From contig OX352765.1 in the NCBI GenBank assembly GCA_947095585.1, forward strand, positions 89,364,965-89,428,964: a stretch of 64,000 nucleotides of DNA, written 5' to 3'. Shown here in pieces: positions 1 to 10,750 of this stretch; position 1 is the first letter of the stretch, and each line of letters starts with the position of its first letter. The notes beneath the pieces were generated by a model, which had not been told where the DNA came from, ran no database searches, and saw nothing but the letters and a program-made list of their open reading frames with translations. The position numbers were made by a program, and so were the translations under genes. Source of the DNA: Nephrocerus scutellatus (Eukaryota; Arthropoda; Insecta; Diptera; Pipunculidae).

Positions 1-1222
1 AAGATTTTCTCCTCTATCCTTCAAGACAGGATAGCCCAATTCCCTAAAGTCATCATTGGTCCATACCACTGTGGCTTCATCCCAGGCAAATCAACAACTG
101 ATTAGATTTACTCCCTCAGGCAGGTGATGGAAAAATGTCTAGAGTTTCAAAACTCACTACACAATCTTTTTATAGACTTTAAAGCCGCCTATGATCGCAT
201 AGCCAGAGTAGAGCTTCAATAAAAATATGAGAGAATCCGGAACCCCAAATAATCTGACACGATTATGTAGGTTGACCATGACAAATGTTATAAGCCAAGT
301 AAAAATATCCGGATCACTATAAAGCCCATTTAACATCTATAACGACCTCCGACAAGGGGGTGGACTGGCCTGCGTCTACTTCAACCTGGCGTAGGTGAAA
401 GTGAACCGAGACTCTGACGTAACGGCGAGAGAAACAATCCTCTATAAGATGCAGATGATATTGACATCGTTGGTAGAAACTCAATAGCTGTACAGGAAAC
501 TTTCATCCAGATCGATCAGGCGGCACGACCTCTGGGCTACACATAAATGAGAGCAAAACAAAGTACATGGTGGCCACCTCTGCGAGTAGAAGATCCAACA
601 TTGGAACGAATTTGAAGCAATACTTAAACTATCTCGGGTCAACTGTAGAAGCCGATAACAGCATGGAACAAGAAATATGCGCACGGTTGTTTAAAGCCAA
701 CAAAGCCTAGTCTGTCAAGACTCTTCAAATCCAGAAACTTAACCATAAAATCAAAGCTGCTGGTATATAAGACAATGGTCATACCAGTAAAACATATGGA
801 TCCGAGACTTGGGTGCTAAGCAAAAAGCATTCTGACCTCTTAGCCGCGTTCGACAGAAAAGTCTTACTGAGAATTGTTGGCCCCGTATATGAGGAAGGAC
901 GATTCCGGATGCTTTAAAAGGATGAGATCTACGAGCGTTACCGCGATGTCGACATGGTGATGAGAGTCATGCTCCGGTGGGCAGGACACTTAGCTCGCAT
1001 GAGCGAAGAGATCATTCTCGGAAAGTCCTTTGCGGTAGGATTTATGGAATAGAACAGCGAGGCCGACCAAACCTACGCTGGAATGATGGCGTAGACCAGG
1101 ACGCCCAGAGTTTAGCGATGCAAAACTGGATGACATCGGCTCAAAATTGGGACCGATGGAGAAACGTTTTGCGGGAGGCCAGAACCGGACCCGGCTTATA
1201 GAGCCAAATACGATAATGATTA
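1..1222 (+). mobile_element. RTE-like non-LTR retrotransposon, reverse transcriptase half, degenerate
   Basis: This is the 3' half of a LINE, cut by the window edge. Broken frames give reverse transcriptase segments (motif FIDFKAAYDRIARVEL, then LNYLGSTVEADNSMEQEI) and a C-terminal stretch (RWAGHLARMSEE, then a tail with WRNVLREA) typical of insect APE-endonuclease LINEs of RTE type. It ends with GAGCCAAATACGATAATGATT, an ATGATG-like 3' terminus shared by five or more other copies here. Premature stops and frameshifts are frequent, so it is dead. Plus-strand homologues lie at 18835-20222 and 57437-59143. The clade name is from motif memory, not from a phylogeny. Confidence 0.8.
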
Positions 1223-1231
1223 TTTAAAAGA

Positions 1232-1500
1232 TTAGATCAGAACATGCGCTTCACTTTTTTAATTGAGGGACCAATGTTAGATCTAGAGCTCGCAGACTTG
1301 GCCACCATGTACTTTGTTTTGCTCTCATTTATGTGCCGCTCGCTCGATCTGGACTAAAGCTTTTTGTACAGCTCTTGGGTGGACTCTTTGGTAGAACTTC
1401 CGCGCCTGTTGCGGTTTCTATGTGGCGTTCAAATTCACGGACGAATTATCTAGCAGGCTGCTTTAAAGAGCCTTCTATACTCTGTACATTCTTCTTATGG
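1232..1500 (-). mobile_element. RTE-like LINE fragments, inverted, composite
   Basis: Read on the minus strand, 1232-1378 matches the reverse transcriptase C-terminal part of the family seen at 55660-55790. Positions 1379-1475 match the endonuclease-RT linker seen at 45140-45240 (shared core CTCTTTGGTAGAACTTCCGC). The two parts are non-adjacent in an intact element, so this is an internally deleted fragment lying tail-to-tail with the previous copy. Confidence 0.65.
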
Positions 1501-3183
1501 TATTCTATGTGGTTGTTGCTATGCTTGGTATACATATCCATTGGTTAGAATAAGATACGTCACGTGCATAAATACTACATGTTATCCTCCTTATTCGGCT
1601 GGTTATAGCCTTAAAGAGTTCCCTCTTATATGGCTTAGAATAAAGGCCTCCGAATAGTATTTGTAGGAATAACGAATCCTTTTCATTTTCATATAATTTG
1701 CGCTTATACCCAAATCCACCACCAAATGCAATAACTATATTTGGATTCTCTAGTATTGTGCTTTGTGACTTGTTGCCAAATCGCTTGCACACGTTCCAGT
1801 AGGAAATGTTCCACCATCCTCCACCAATCACACAATTACATAATCTTTGTTTGCATCTTATCCTCTTCACTAGCAAGCAGCGAACTGCGTCGCCTTTCGC
1901 TTTTATTTGGATGGCTTCCTCTTTGGTTTCCCTTAAAATTAGAAATATTTTAATTAATTCCGCGAAAATTCCCCCTTTTTTGGTATGGGTACAAAATGGG
2001 ACGACTGACTGGGAAAGTGGGAAGCAAACGAACGATGATGCATATGACCGACGCACGGCGAGCAGCCCGAATTTAATCTTTCTTTGATTTTATGATTAAT
2101 TGCATGCTTCCGCGATAATTGTGCCACACTGCACCGTTCCTTTGACAGACGCGATCACGATCACACGACTAGAAGTAATAAGAAGGCGCAGGAACGGACG
2201 GGATCTTTCTTCCTTTTGAAGATACGAAAGACCCATTAAGAATGGATTCGCGCTCATTTGAGTTTTCGCAGCTTGTGCGCGAGTGCAAGTGGCACTACTG
2301 TGTACGTTTTGTGGATGAGAACCATTGGCAGTGGGATGCCGCTGCTGCTGCTGTGCGAGGCAGACACCAAAGTCATCACCATATTGCCCCTCTTGGAGTT
2401 GACTGCTGCCAAAATGTGCAAATTGCTCTTTCATTCTTTTGGTTACTTTTTTGATTTTTACTCGCAGGCTCCTTGCGTTACGTGTGGCTTTTTTGCGGCA
2501 ATTTTCGGAGATTGTTTTGTTTCTTTGCCTTTTCGCTGATGAATGTAGATAGTGATGTACTTGAAGTACATTTTAAGTGTTTTGTTGTTGTTGTTGTTAT
2601 TTTTTCTCATTTATTTGCTAAATTTCTCGGATGAACGCACGTCGGCGTGACGATGTTTACACCGCGCCGCGCCCTTTCGTGTTTCTAATATTGTTGCGGC
2701 ACGTTTGTTCCCTGTTGAAGCATTGCTTTTGACTTTGAAGTGGTTTTTCGACGGTTGATGTGCCGGGCAAGATCATCCTCTCGATTTGTTTTTCACTGAT
2801 GGATGCTATTGTCGCGCTATGTAATATTTTGTTTTATTTATTTGTGTAGCAATTAACGATGAGATGAAACAATTTTTTGAACAAATAACATCGGCGATGG
2901 AATGGCAAAAAACTTACCAGATTGGAACGTAAGCGCGTGTAAGACAGATTGATATCTGCATGGCGGGTGTTGTGTTGTTTGGTCGTTCTATCTTTGTTGT
3001 TGGTACATTTATGACGTTCTTCGATGGTGATAGCGATGAAAGGATGAACCTCACCCCATGCTTACCCCTCTGAGATTTTACTCGTTGCTATTTTACCACA
3101 AAATCCTTTTAAGAGGATTTTTCTCGTCGTTTTCTTTGCTTTAAACTCTCGTTGCAAGTGCATCAAGCGTTTTTATTACTAAA
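1501..3183. other. No supported gene
   Basis: There is a minus-strand open frame of 183 codons (1505-2056) and another of 112 codons (2096-2434). Neither shows a domain I recognise, a clear splice context or a partner exon. The sequence around 2640-2690 is locally GC-rich. I see no RNA gene or TE motif. The 183-codon frame is noted under findings. Confidence 0.4.
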
Positions 3184-3993
3184 GTGGTCGAATTACGACA
3201 TCAGTTAACGAGTGAACGAAATTCATACGTAAACGAGTGATCGCGTATTTACATTGGGATGATCAATTACTAGTCACTCGTTCACGTAAGCGATCATGCC
3301 AAATCAACGTTTTTTTGTCACGTGTTATTCAGTCACTTATGTGGTAAAACGACCCCAGTTTTTTCTATTTCGAAGCGAAATAGGCAACAAAATGTTGTTA
3401 TACATCTTCTCAGTTCAAAATAGCTGGCAATTGCTGCATTCCATTATGCATTCCGAAGTCAAACAAAGTAGTTGTGAATAGTTTATAAAAGGTATGCGAC
3501 TTTTAGTTTTTCAAAATTTATATAAAGCGCAAAAGTAGGAGATATCTTTTTTGTTTGACAAAATTCAGTGACGAGTCTTATCAAGTCGTTTTACAATTCT
3601 TAATATTTACAAAACAGAATTTATGTATTTGTACATATATGTATGCCACAAAGTAGAAGCAAAGTAGACTAGTAGTAGAATATAATAAGAAAATTCGGAA
3701 GTATCTGTGAGCGGTTGTCTATGCGCAATGGAAGGAAGCAATTATTTGCTGTATTCCATTAAGCATCAAACTCGGCTAAGAGTTCAGGTGCTTAGCAATT
3801 GGGATTCATATGTGAGTACTGGGGTCGAATGACCACATACGTGAGTGAATAATACTCGACTGAATAATGTTTATTTGACATGATCGCTTACGTCAACGAG
3901 TGACTAGTAGTAATCATCCCAATGTAAATACTCGATCACTCTATAACGTATGGATTTCATTCACTCGTTAACTGATGACGTAATTCGACCCCT
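3184..3993. mobile_element. Foldback/MITE element with about 175-bp terminal inverted repeats
   Basis: Positions 3184-3360 are repeated in inverse orientation at 3818-3993. The outer ends read GGTCGAATTACG...TCAGTTAACGAGTGA on one side and their complement on the other. The inner limit of each arm is marked by ACGACCCCAGT / ACTGGGGTCGAATG. The roughly 455-bp centre has no coding potential. No convincing target-site duplication was visible. The right end abuts LINE sequence. Confidence 0.75.
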
Positions 3994-3995
3994 GG

Positions 3996-4590
3996 TATGA
4001 CCATTGTCCTATACACCCGCAGCTTGAAGGTTATGGTTAGATTCCACGATTTTAAGAGTCTTGACTAACTAAAGTAGGCTTTGTTGGCTTTAAGCAACCG
4101 TGCGAGTATTTCTGATTCCATGCTGTTATCGGTTGCTAAAGTTGACCTGAGATAGTTAAAGGATTGCATTACTTCAAATTCGTGCTCCACTTTTTTAATT
4201 GTTGCATTAATGTTGGATCTTCTGCTTGGAGAATTGTTGGCTCCAGATGTGAGACGGAGACTCTATAAAAGTATAAGATCTACGAGCGATATCACGATGA
4301 CAGAGAATGCCGTGAAGAAAATTAAGTTCGGTAGACTCCGGTGAGCAGGACACCTATGTCGCTAGAGTGAAGAGGATCCTGCTTGAAAAGTCCTTTGCGG
4401 AAGAATTTATAGGATACGACAGCAAGGCCGGCCAAGCCTACGCTGGAAGGATGGCGTAGACCAGGACGCCCAGAATTTAGGAATGCCAAACTGAATGACA
4501 TCGGCTCGAAATCGGGACCGCCGGAGAGATTTTTTGCGGAATACCAGAACCGGAGCCCTGTTTAAGACACAAATATGATGATAAGTCTAT
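3996..4590. mobile_element. RTE-like LINE 3' copy with 5' inversion
   Basis: Positions 3996-4226 are the reverse transcriptase distal part on the minus strand (reversed segment carrying the YLGST-homologous region). Positions 4229-4590 continue the same family on the plus strand, from GAGAATTGTTGGC to a 3' end ending in CAAATATGATGAT. Compared with 700-900 of the first copy, about 115 bp between the two pieces is missing at the junction. An inverted 5' piece joined to a forward 3' piece fits the twin-priming pattern of LINE insertion. Confidence 0.7.
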
Positions 4591-4642
4591 TAAGCCACCT
4601 ATCTATTCACAACTACTTTGAAATGCTCTTATATTAACTTGC

Positions 4643-4740
4643 CTGTGTCTGTCTGCCTTTCTGTCCTTTTGTCTTTCTGCCTTTCTGTCTTTCTGTCTAT
4701 CTGTCTTTCTGTCTTTCTATCTATCTGTCTTTCTGTCGGT
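4643..4740. repeat. Simple repeat, (CTTTCTGT)n-like pyrimidine tract
   Basis: This is an imperfect microsatellite built from CTTTCTGT and CTATCTGT units on the plus strand. Confidence 0.85.
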
Positions 4741-4799
4741 TTATATGTCATTCTGTTACGCTAACAGAATGACTGTGTGTTGAAAGTCTCGTACGCGTT

Positions 4800-5535
4800 T
4801 TTGTGAAGACTTTTCGGGGCGGGTCTTGAGGAGAGTTGTTATGGTGTCCTGAGGGGCGTGTTATGAGGTGGTCTTGAGGTTATCTTGTGGCGGTTTTGAC
4901 ATGGTCTTAAGTGGGATCTTGAAGGGGATTTGAGGTGGTCTTGAGGGCATCTTGAGATGGCCTTAAGGGGGTCTTGAGTGGGACCTTGAAGGGGATATTG
5001 AGTGTATTGAGTGGTGTTTTGTGAGGGGTCTTAAAAAAGTTTAGAAGAGGTCTTGAAGGGGTCTTTAGAGGATCCTCAGAGGCTTTGAGGGTTTGCAATC
5101 GCCTTGAGGTAGTTTTGATAGGGTCTTTAGTTGGGTCTTGAAGAAGAGGTTTTAAGGAGGTCTTGGGTTGTTCTTTAGGAAGCCTTGAGGAGGTATTTGT
5201 GTTGTTTTAAGAGGCCTTAAGAAGATTTTGAGGAGGTTTTAAAGTAGATGTTTTAGAGGTGCTTTGGTAGGGCTAGAGGAGGGTCTTGAGGTGGTATCGA
5301 GATGGTCTTTAGGTGGTCTCGAGGAGGTCTTAGTAGGATCTGAAGTTGGTCTTGAGTGGGTCTGGAGAGGTTCTTAAGCTGGTCTTGAGGAAAGTCTTGA
5401 GATGGTTTTGAGAGGATCTAAGTGTGGTTTGAAAGGATCTTTAATTGGGTCTTAAGGAGGCTTTATGGGTGTCTTGAGGGAAGTTTCGAGCGGGGTCTTG
5501 AAGAAGTTCTAAGAGCGTCTTTAGTAGGGTATTGG
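4800..5535. repeat. Degenerate 15-bp-period array, GGTCTTGAG-rich
   Basis: About 740 bp is made of diverged units around GAGGGGGTCTTGAGG. The 15-bp period keeps a minus-strand frame open for 63 codons (4907-5098) with recurring Lys-Thr-Pro-Leu-like pentapeptides. That is a by-product of periodicity, not evidence of a gene. A complementary array of the same kind lies at 46545-46750. Confidence 0.7.
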
Positions 5536-5536
5536 T

Positions 5537-5690
5537 GGGCGCCGTGGCTTAGTGGTTAAGTGCATGGATTTCTGAGCGGAGTATTCGTAGTTCGAATTCC
5601 ACAAAACACCAAAATTTTCACGGTCATGCTTTGTTTGTTTGTGTGTTTGTTTCCAAACTGTATTCCCACATGGAACAAAAAAAAACACCT
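5537..5690 (+). mobile_element. tRNA-derived SINE-like repeat
   Basis: GGCGCCGTGGCTTAGTGGTT fits a Pol III A box (TGGCTTAGTGG at 5545-5555). About 45 bp downstream AGTTCGAATTCC (5589-5600) fits a B box. The 3' half has no tRNA pairing. A second copy at 36400-36540 shares GTGGTTAAGTGCATGGATTT and TAGTTCGAATTCCA, so this is a dispersed repeat and not a single tRNA gene. The 3' boundary is approximate. Confidence 0.6.
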
Positions 5691-5705
5691 TGCACCATCT
5701 ATTTT

Positions 5706-5940
5706 TACACTTTAAGGCCACCTATGATAGAATTATTTGAGTACAACATAAAAAGCTAGAGCCTGTGAATAAGAGCACTACTTTGGTTGACAATGGTCGT
5801 TATAGCAGTAAACGAATTGAAGATTTCTGGGACAATATCTTTCAACATTTACTAATGGGATTGTGAGTGGAGTGCCTACCCTTCTACCAGCTGGCGTTTG
5901 AAAAAGTTATCCTCTCGTCTCTGCTCCGTAGAGTAATCAT
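5706..5940 (+). mobile_element. Highly decayed RTE-like LINE fragment
   Basis: The stretch resembles copy 1 from about 175 onwards: ACTTTAAGGCCACCTATGAT against the FKAAYDR region, then segments like AVNELKISG and FEKVI in shifted frames. Many indels are present. No open frame survives. Confidence 0.5.
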
Positions 5941-6716
5941 AAAAGTTAAGAGAATTTATATTTTTGTTTAAAAAAAAACAACATTATTACTTACTGACTT
6001 AAGACTGAATTACAACGATGGTATCGCATGTATTTATTGGCGTATTTTGCCTAATAAGCTACTTGCATCGATGAAATTGGATTCTTAGAAGTTTACCTGC
6101 AGTTCGCCATATGAACTGTGCAGTTGCGTTCTTTTGGCATTTGACCCACTTTTTGTTTTGCAGTTGGAACTCGTCAGCATATTGCAACTCGTCAGCATAT
6201 TGGAAGTTATTGATGGCTTATGTGTTAACTTATACAAGCCAAACGAAATAATCAGAGCTTCTCTAAAATGCAATGTATTGCACTTCCTTTTCGTTTCTTA
6301 CGTAAAATACGAATACGTAAAGACTTTACAAAAGCGAACTAATAATAGGTTTTGTACACATAATTAGTTTTTATTTCATATTTTTTAAATAATTAACAAT
6401 TTTTTTCTTAAAATGTAACTGGGCTCAATCATTTGAGTCGATGTAAGTTATTTGTATATCATTTTTATTTCTTAATTAAAAACACACTTTCCTTTAAAAA
6501 ATAAAAACTGATTCAATTCAAATCAACGACATCAATCTGCTATTAACATAATCAGTTGGTTTTACAATAATATATACAGCGTATGAAGCGTGTGAATTAG
6601 TTCTGCATATTTCTCGAAATGTCCATACAGTTTACGGCAAATATTCATAACCGGTGCTGGGGGAAATAACAACAACAATCTATATAAGTACAACACAACA
6701 CTCTGCACAATTGCTC
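5941..6716. other. Intergenic, no gene seen; 3' flank of the UGT gene
   Basis: This is AT-rich DNA. It contains a short direct repeat of AACTCGTCAGCATATTG near 6170-6200. Minus-strand AATAAA-type hexamers occur around 6370-6375, which could serve as distal poly(A) signals for the UGT. Nothing else is supported. Confidence 0.4.
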
Positions 6717-8773
6717 CTAGCAATCGCTGCATTGGGAATTTCTAACGGATGTCTCTTCTTTCTGGCAGTTCGATGTAGAACTGGACGCTGACGAAGATAC
6801 TGAGCCGGTAGTTGATGAACTCCTTCGTCGTGTAACAAGCTGAACATCCGAGGATACGATTTCCGTACTGTTTTTATTCCGCATCCTGATGGCATTATTA
6901 ACGTAACTATAATATGATTTTCTTAATATACAACAAGTAACTAGAAATGGCACCGCAATAATGCAACATATGCCGGCAAGAATAATTAGGAGAACATCGA
7001 CTAGTTCGGTTTTTAAAAAACCCAAATGATTGGCATGTGATTTAAGGTGCGATGCTCCGGCAGTTTTGAGTACAATTTCGATATAATGCAAGGCTTTAGC
7101 GAGTGGCGCTTCCACTGGACTGTTAACATCAAGAAGGCTTGCTATTCGTTGTATGTTTTGCATATAACTCTGGTTTTGCCGAAGCTCATCGATGCTATTG
7201 AGCATCTGATGATATCCAATCAAATCGAATGGCAACTGAACGGCACATCCATAATTTTGCAATCGTTTTGCATTGACTTCCTGCTCTGGATAGATAGGAA
7301 TTATAATCATTGGTGTACGATAATGAATTGCTTCGATGGTGCTCATCAAGCCAGCGGTCGTGATGAATATTTTTACATTGTCATGGGCTTGGAGGTTTTG
7401 GTAAAAGTTAAAGTGACTCTATTGCCGATGGTGTAAAAGGTAAACTTACCTAAAATAGACTGCTGCGGGAACCAATCGTTGATCATGACATTTGATGGCA
7501 GATCTACATCAATTTGATCGTCTTCCCATTTCAAAAGAACACGCATTGAACTTTCAAGCGACTCAAAAACGTGCAATAACGAATCGAGTTTTTCACGTGA
7601 AAGATCTGCTGTTCGGATATTCGCTCCAAAGCTCATATAAATAACACCATCCGTTGCGTCTTCGATAAACTTCCGAAGATGCTATTTCAGTATAGAGTTG
7701 TTATCGTGATCATCGCGGATATAAGTTTCTTAATTCAACTTACCTCTGGTAACTTGTGACTGCTGCTGCTAATCTCTGTTTGAAGATGAGCTCCGCCAAT
7801 TTCAATCATATTAGGCAAATAAGCTCGAGGATATTGCACAATTGGATGTGAGTTAATAAGGACAATGCTCAGATTATGTGTAAGTTCACGATGGTGCGGT
7901 AGTATTATTTCATTAGTTGTCTCCGTTGCCGTCGCAGCGAGGGGTTCAAAATGCTTCTTGTATACTGCTTGCTGTGTAATCATGTGGAAAAAACTGCAGC
8001 GAGAAAATATATTTGTGCATTTTCGCTATAACCTAATGATTTGGCTCACTTGTAAGTGAGTTTTTCAAATACTCCCATCAGGGTGTTAACGCTTCGCTCC
8101 CACATTGTCATCTTCTCGAGGAATGCGAGAAAATTACTCGGATCAAGAGCGGAATTATGTGGATTGCCGGTCATTTGATCTAGCCACGTATTGGCGCCGT
8201 TAGGACTCACGACCACAGTTGGTATCTTATAGTAATGGGACAACCTGAAGAAAAACAAACAAATAATTATTCTCTCTCTGCAATCACAATTCGAATAGAT
8301 TACCCCAAAAGCGAATCACTTAGAAACAAGTCGACAATTAGCAAATCAAATTTCTCCTCCGATCGAATCAATTGCTTGATTTTCCGATCGCTTAGCAGTA
8401 AATCCGCATTTGTTGTTCCGGCATAAATGAGTCGGGTGAATCGCTCCATAATCGACTTTTCACGAATTCGTTCCACATCGAAACTGAGACCCATCTCAAT
8501 CCAGTTTTGGTGGATTCCATCGATTTTAATTTCTCTAATGGATTCGCTTGGACTATATGCCGCATATCCACTGACCAGGGTTACAGTGTGATTATGACGT
8601 TGAACCAGCTGCTCGAGGAGGCTGCATCCAAACAAGTAGTGAGATTTCCAGACACTTGGAAAAACGGCAAGAATATTAGCTGCAGTAGCTAAATGACAAT
8701 TCCACAGGAAACTAATCAGGAACAAAAATGAGAGGTAATTCTTTGCTGAGCAGCGTAGCCCGCATTTCGTCAT
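6717..8773 (-). CDS. UDP-glycosyltransferase (UGT), five exons
   Basis: This is a membrane UGT, a family that transfers sugar from a UDP-sugar to small lipophilic acceptors on the ER luminal side. Exons on the minus strand are 8773-8304, 8244-8050, 7993-7744, 7681-7450 and 7387-6717. All introns are GT-AG (56-62 bp), the phases match and the total is 1818 nt (605 aa plus stop). A signal peptide covers about residues 1-31. The acceptor-side catalytic His is H45 (WKSHYLFG), with the partner Asp in LLIVDLFL. WFPQQ is at 375-379, the donor signature at 390-418 ends in PEQ, one TM helix lies at about 513-536, and a 68-aa Ser-rich cytoplasmic tail follows. The signature reads FITTAG where most UGTs have F-[IV]-T-H-G-G, so the conserved His is Thr393. 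The length exceeds the usual ~520 aa because of the tail. The start is chosen for its signal peptide. The family is certain; the subfamily and substrate are unknown. Confidence 0.9.
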
Positions 8774-10723
8774 AATTTTTCGGTTCCTTTCTTTTAGTGC
8801 GTCATGCTCGTAACTTAAACAGAAATAGCTGGGATGACGTGGGATTACATTGATTGTAACATTTGTACTTTATTGTTTCATGAGATGGGAAACTTCAAAC
8901 ACAAACTGCGATGCTTGATTAAAAACGAATTAATTCTAAACGATATCTAACCAAATTATTTATGGGAATAAATTAAATAAAATCAAAACGAAAACAAGAG
9001 TTGCGGATGAATAGGAAGGAACACAAACGCTGACAGTCAAGATGTCAATATTTCTGACTGCAATCGGCAAGTGACATATACCACACAAAGTTTTCAGTTT
9101 GATATTTTTTCGGGACGTGTTTAGAAATTACAATTCGAAGAAGCTCATAAAAATCCAGAGAAAGCACAAAACTAGTAAAAGGCTATAAATACAAAAATAT
9201 AAATACTTTTTATATTCAAAATTGAAGTTAACTAACATTAATTGACTAAACTCCATTACAGTTTTTTCGAAAAAAAATTATGGACCCTGTAAGATATTGT
9301 GTGCTCAATTATTTTATATTTAGATAGTAGTTTTTCCTTTTAAAAGGCTTTTTTTTATAAATTAGGGACACACTGTAAAATACAGTGCGCTCAATTAATT
9401 TATATTAAGATAGGAGTTTTTGCTTTAAAAAGGGTTTTTTGTAAATTACGGACTCCCTGTAAAATACAGTGCGTTTAATTAATTTATATTTGGATTGGAG
9501 TTTTTCTTTTAAAAGGTTTTTTGTAAATTACGGACACACTGGAATTTATAGAAAGATTTTTAGTTTTTATGGGTTGTAATTTTATTAATTTGACCGTAAT
9601 ATCGGCCACAACGCTAAAAAGTTTCAATTCAACCGCGCATACACACCCATAATTTATTTTTATTGATTGGTTAATTTTTTTTTAAATAATTTTCATTTTA
9701 TGAAGCACAATTGAAACTACAGAAACAATTATACAAATAAACAACCTGTGAGTGTGTTTATCGTTTGTTGGGTATTGTGAGATGCTGTTGTTAACAAATC
9801 AGAAAACAATTGATAAACAATCAGAAAAGACGCCAAAAATACACAAATACCCTTTGCTCGTCACCCTCGCCCTGTTTGTATTTTTCTTTGATTTTATTTT
9901 GAGAAAATTTTGGGAATTTAATTATTTTAAAATAGTTAAAATTAAATATGTTGTGCGAAAAAGTAGGACAGGAGTTAACAATTCTTGTTCATTTTATTGC
10001 GTAAGCAAAATCGTATTCTTATTCCTTTGTAAATAAAATGCATCACAATATTTTACATTAATCTGATATCGTCTATACTAAACGAAATTTTGATCTTGTG
10101 CTTACAGCATAAATACAAAACAAACTGCCAATCCCTTTTGTCCAAACAGAAATAAATGCAATTGTGAATTGCCTTTGAAGGTGTCAGGTGGTAAGTTGTT
10201 TGACAATTTGATAATTTGTTTACATTTCGATTTAAATTTGTAATTTCCAGTCTATAAAGGAGTATAGGAGTATAGGAGGTATTCTATTTTTTATCCGGAG
10301 CAGTTGTAAGCGTAGTCAGTCACTTTGGTGTACACAATTCATTATTAACAGTTGGGCGTCGCACACATCTCTTCAATTTGCTTAGGAAAGAAAAACGTTT
10401 GTGCAAGAAATACATAAATAATCGAAGTTTCGATTTTTTTTTGCAATTTCAGTGCACCCCCAATCCAGCCACAAATTCCAAAAATAGCGTAAAGATTTTG
10501 TCGGCTTGTTTGTTGGCTGTTGTCCAAAAAATTTAAATAATGGCACATACAGTGCCTTTATTTAATCTGCTAAACTGACGACGACACTCGGGTAATTATA
10601 ATTATTAATAATTCATAAAAAAAATTTCCACCGACAGGAGGTAGAAGACATAATCTGTATACCGGAATATTTTTAAATTTAAATTACGTAATAACGAAAT
10701 AGAAACTGATTGATTATTCAAAC
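8774..10723. other. Divergent intergenic region between UGT and sideroflexin
   Basis: This is AT-rich DNA of about 2 kb between two divergent start codons, so both promoters should lie here. It contains the 83-bp tandem array (listed separately) and a short AGTATAGG duplication at about 10260. No further gene or TE motif was recognised. Confidence 0.5.
9282..9545. repeat. Tandem repeat, unit about 83 bp, three copies
   Basis: Units start with GGAC-CCTGTAA-like sequence at 9282, 9365 and 9450, with a partial fourth at 9532 (periods 83, 85 and 82). Each carries a CAGTGCGCTCAATTAATTTA-like segment, then GGAGTTTTT and TTTTAAAAGG, then TTTTTTGTAAATTA. Confidence 0.85.
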
Positions 10724-10731
10724 AATCGATA
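10724..10731. promoter_or_regulatory. Possible DRE-like element (AATCGATA)
   Basis: CAATCGATAG lies about 20 bp upstream of the sideroflexin ATG and matches seven of eight bases of the Drosophila DNA replication-related element TATCGATA, which is common in housekeeping promoters. A single short match could be chance, and the position inside a very short 5' leader is unusual. Confidence 0.25.
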
Positions 10732-10750
10732 GTTGACGTAATCTAGAATC

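Noticed and set aside
4907..5098. Lys/Pro-rich 63-codon protein
   Set aside because: The open frame follows from the 15-bp period of a degenerate satellite.
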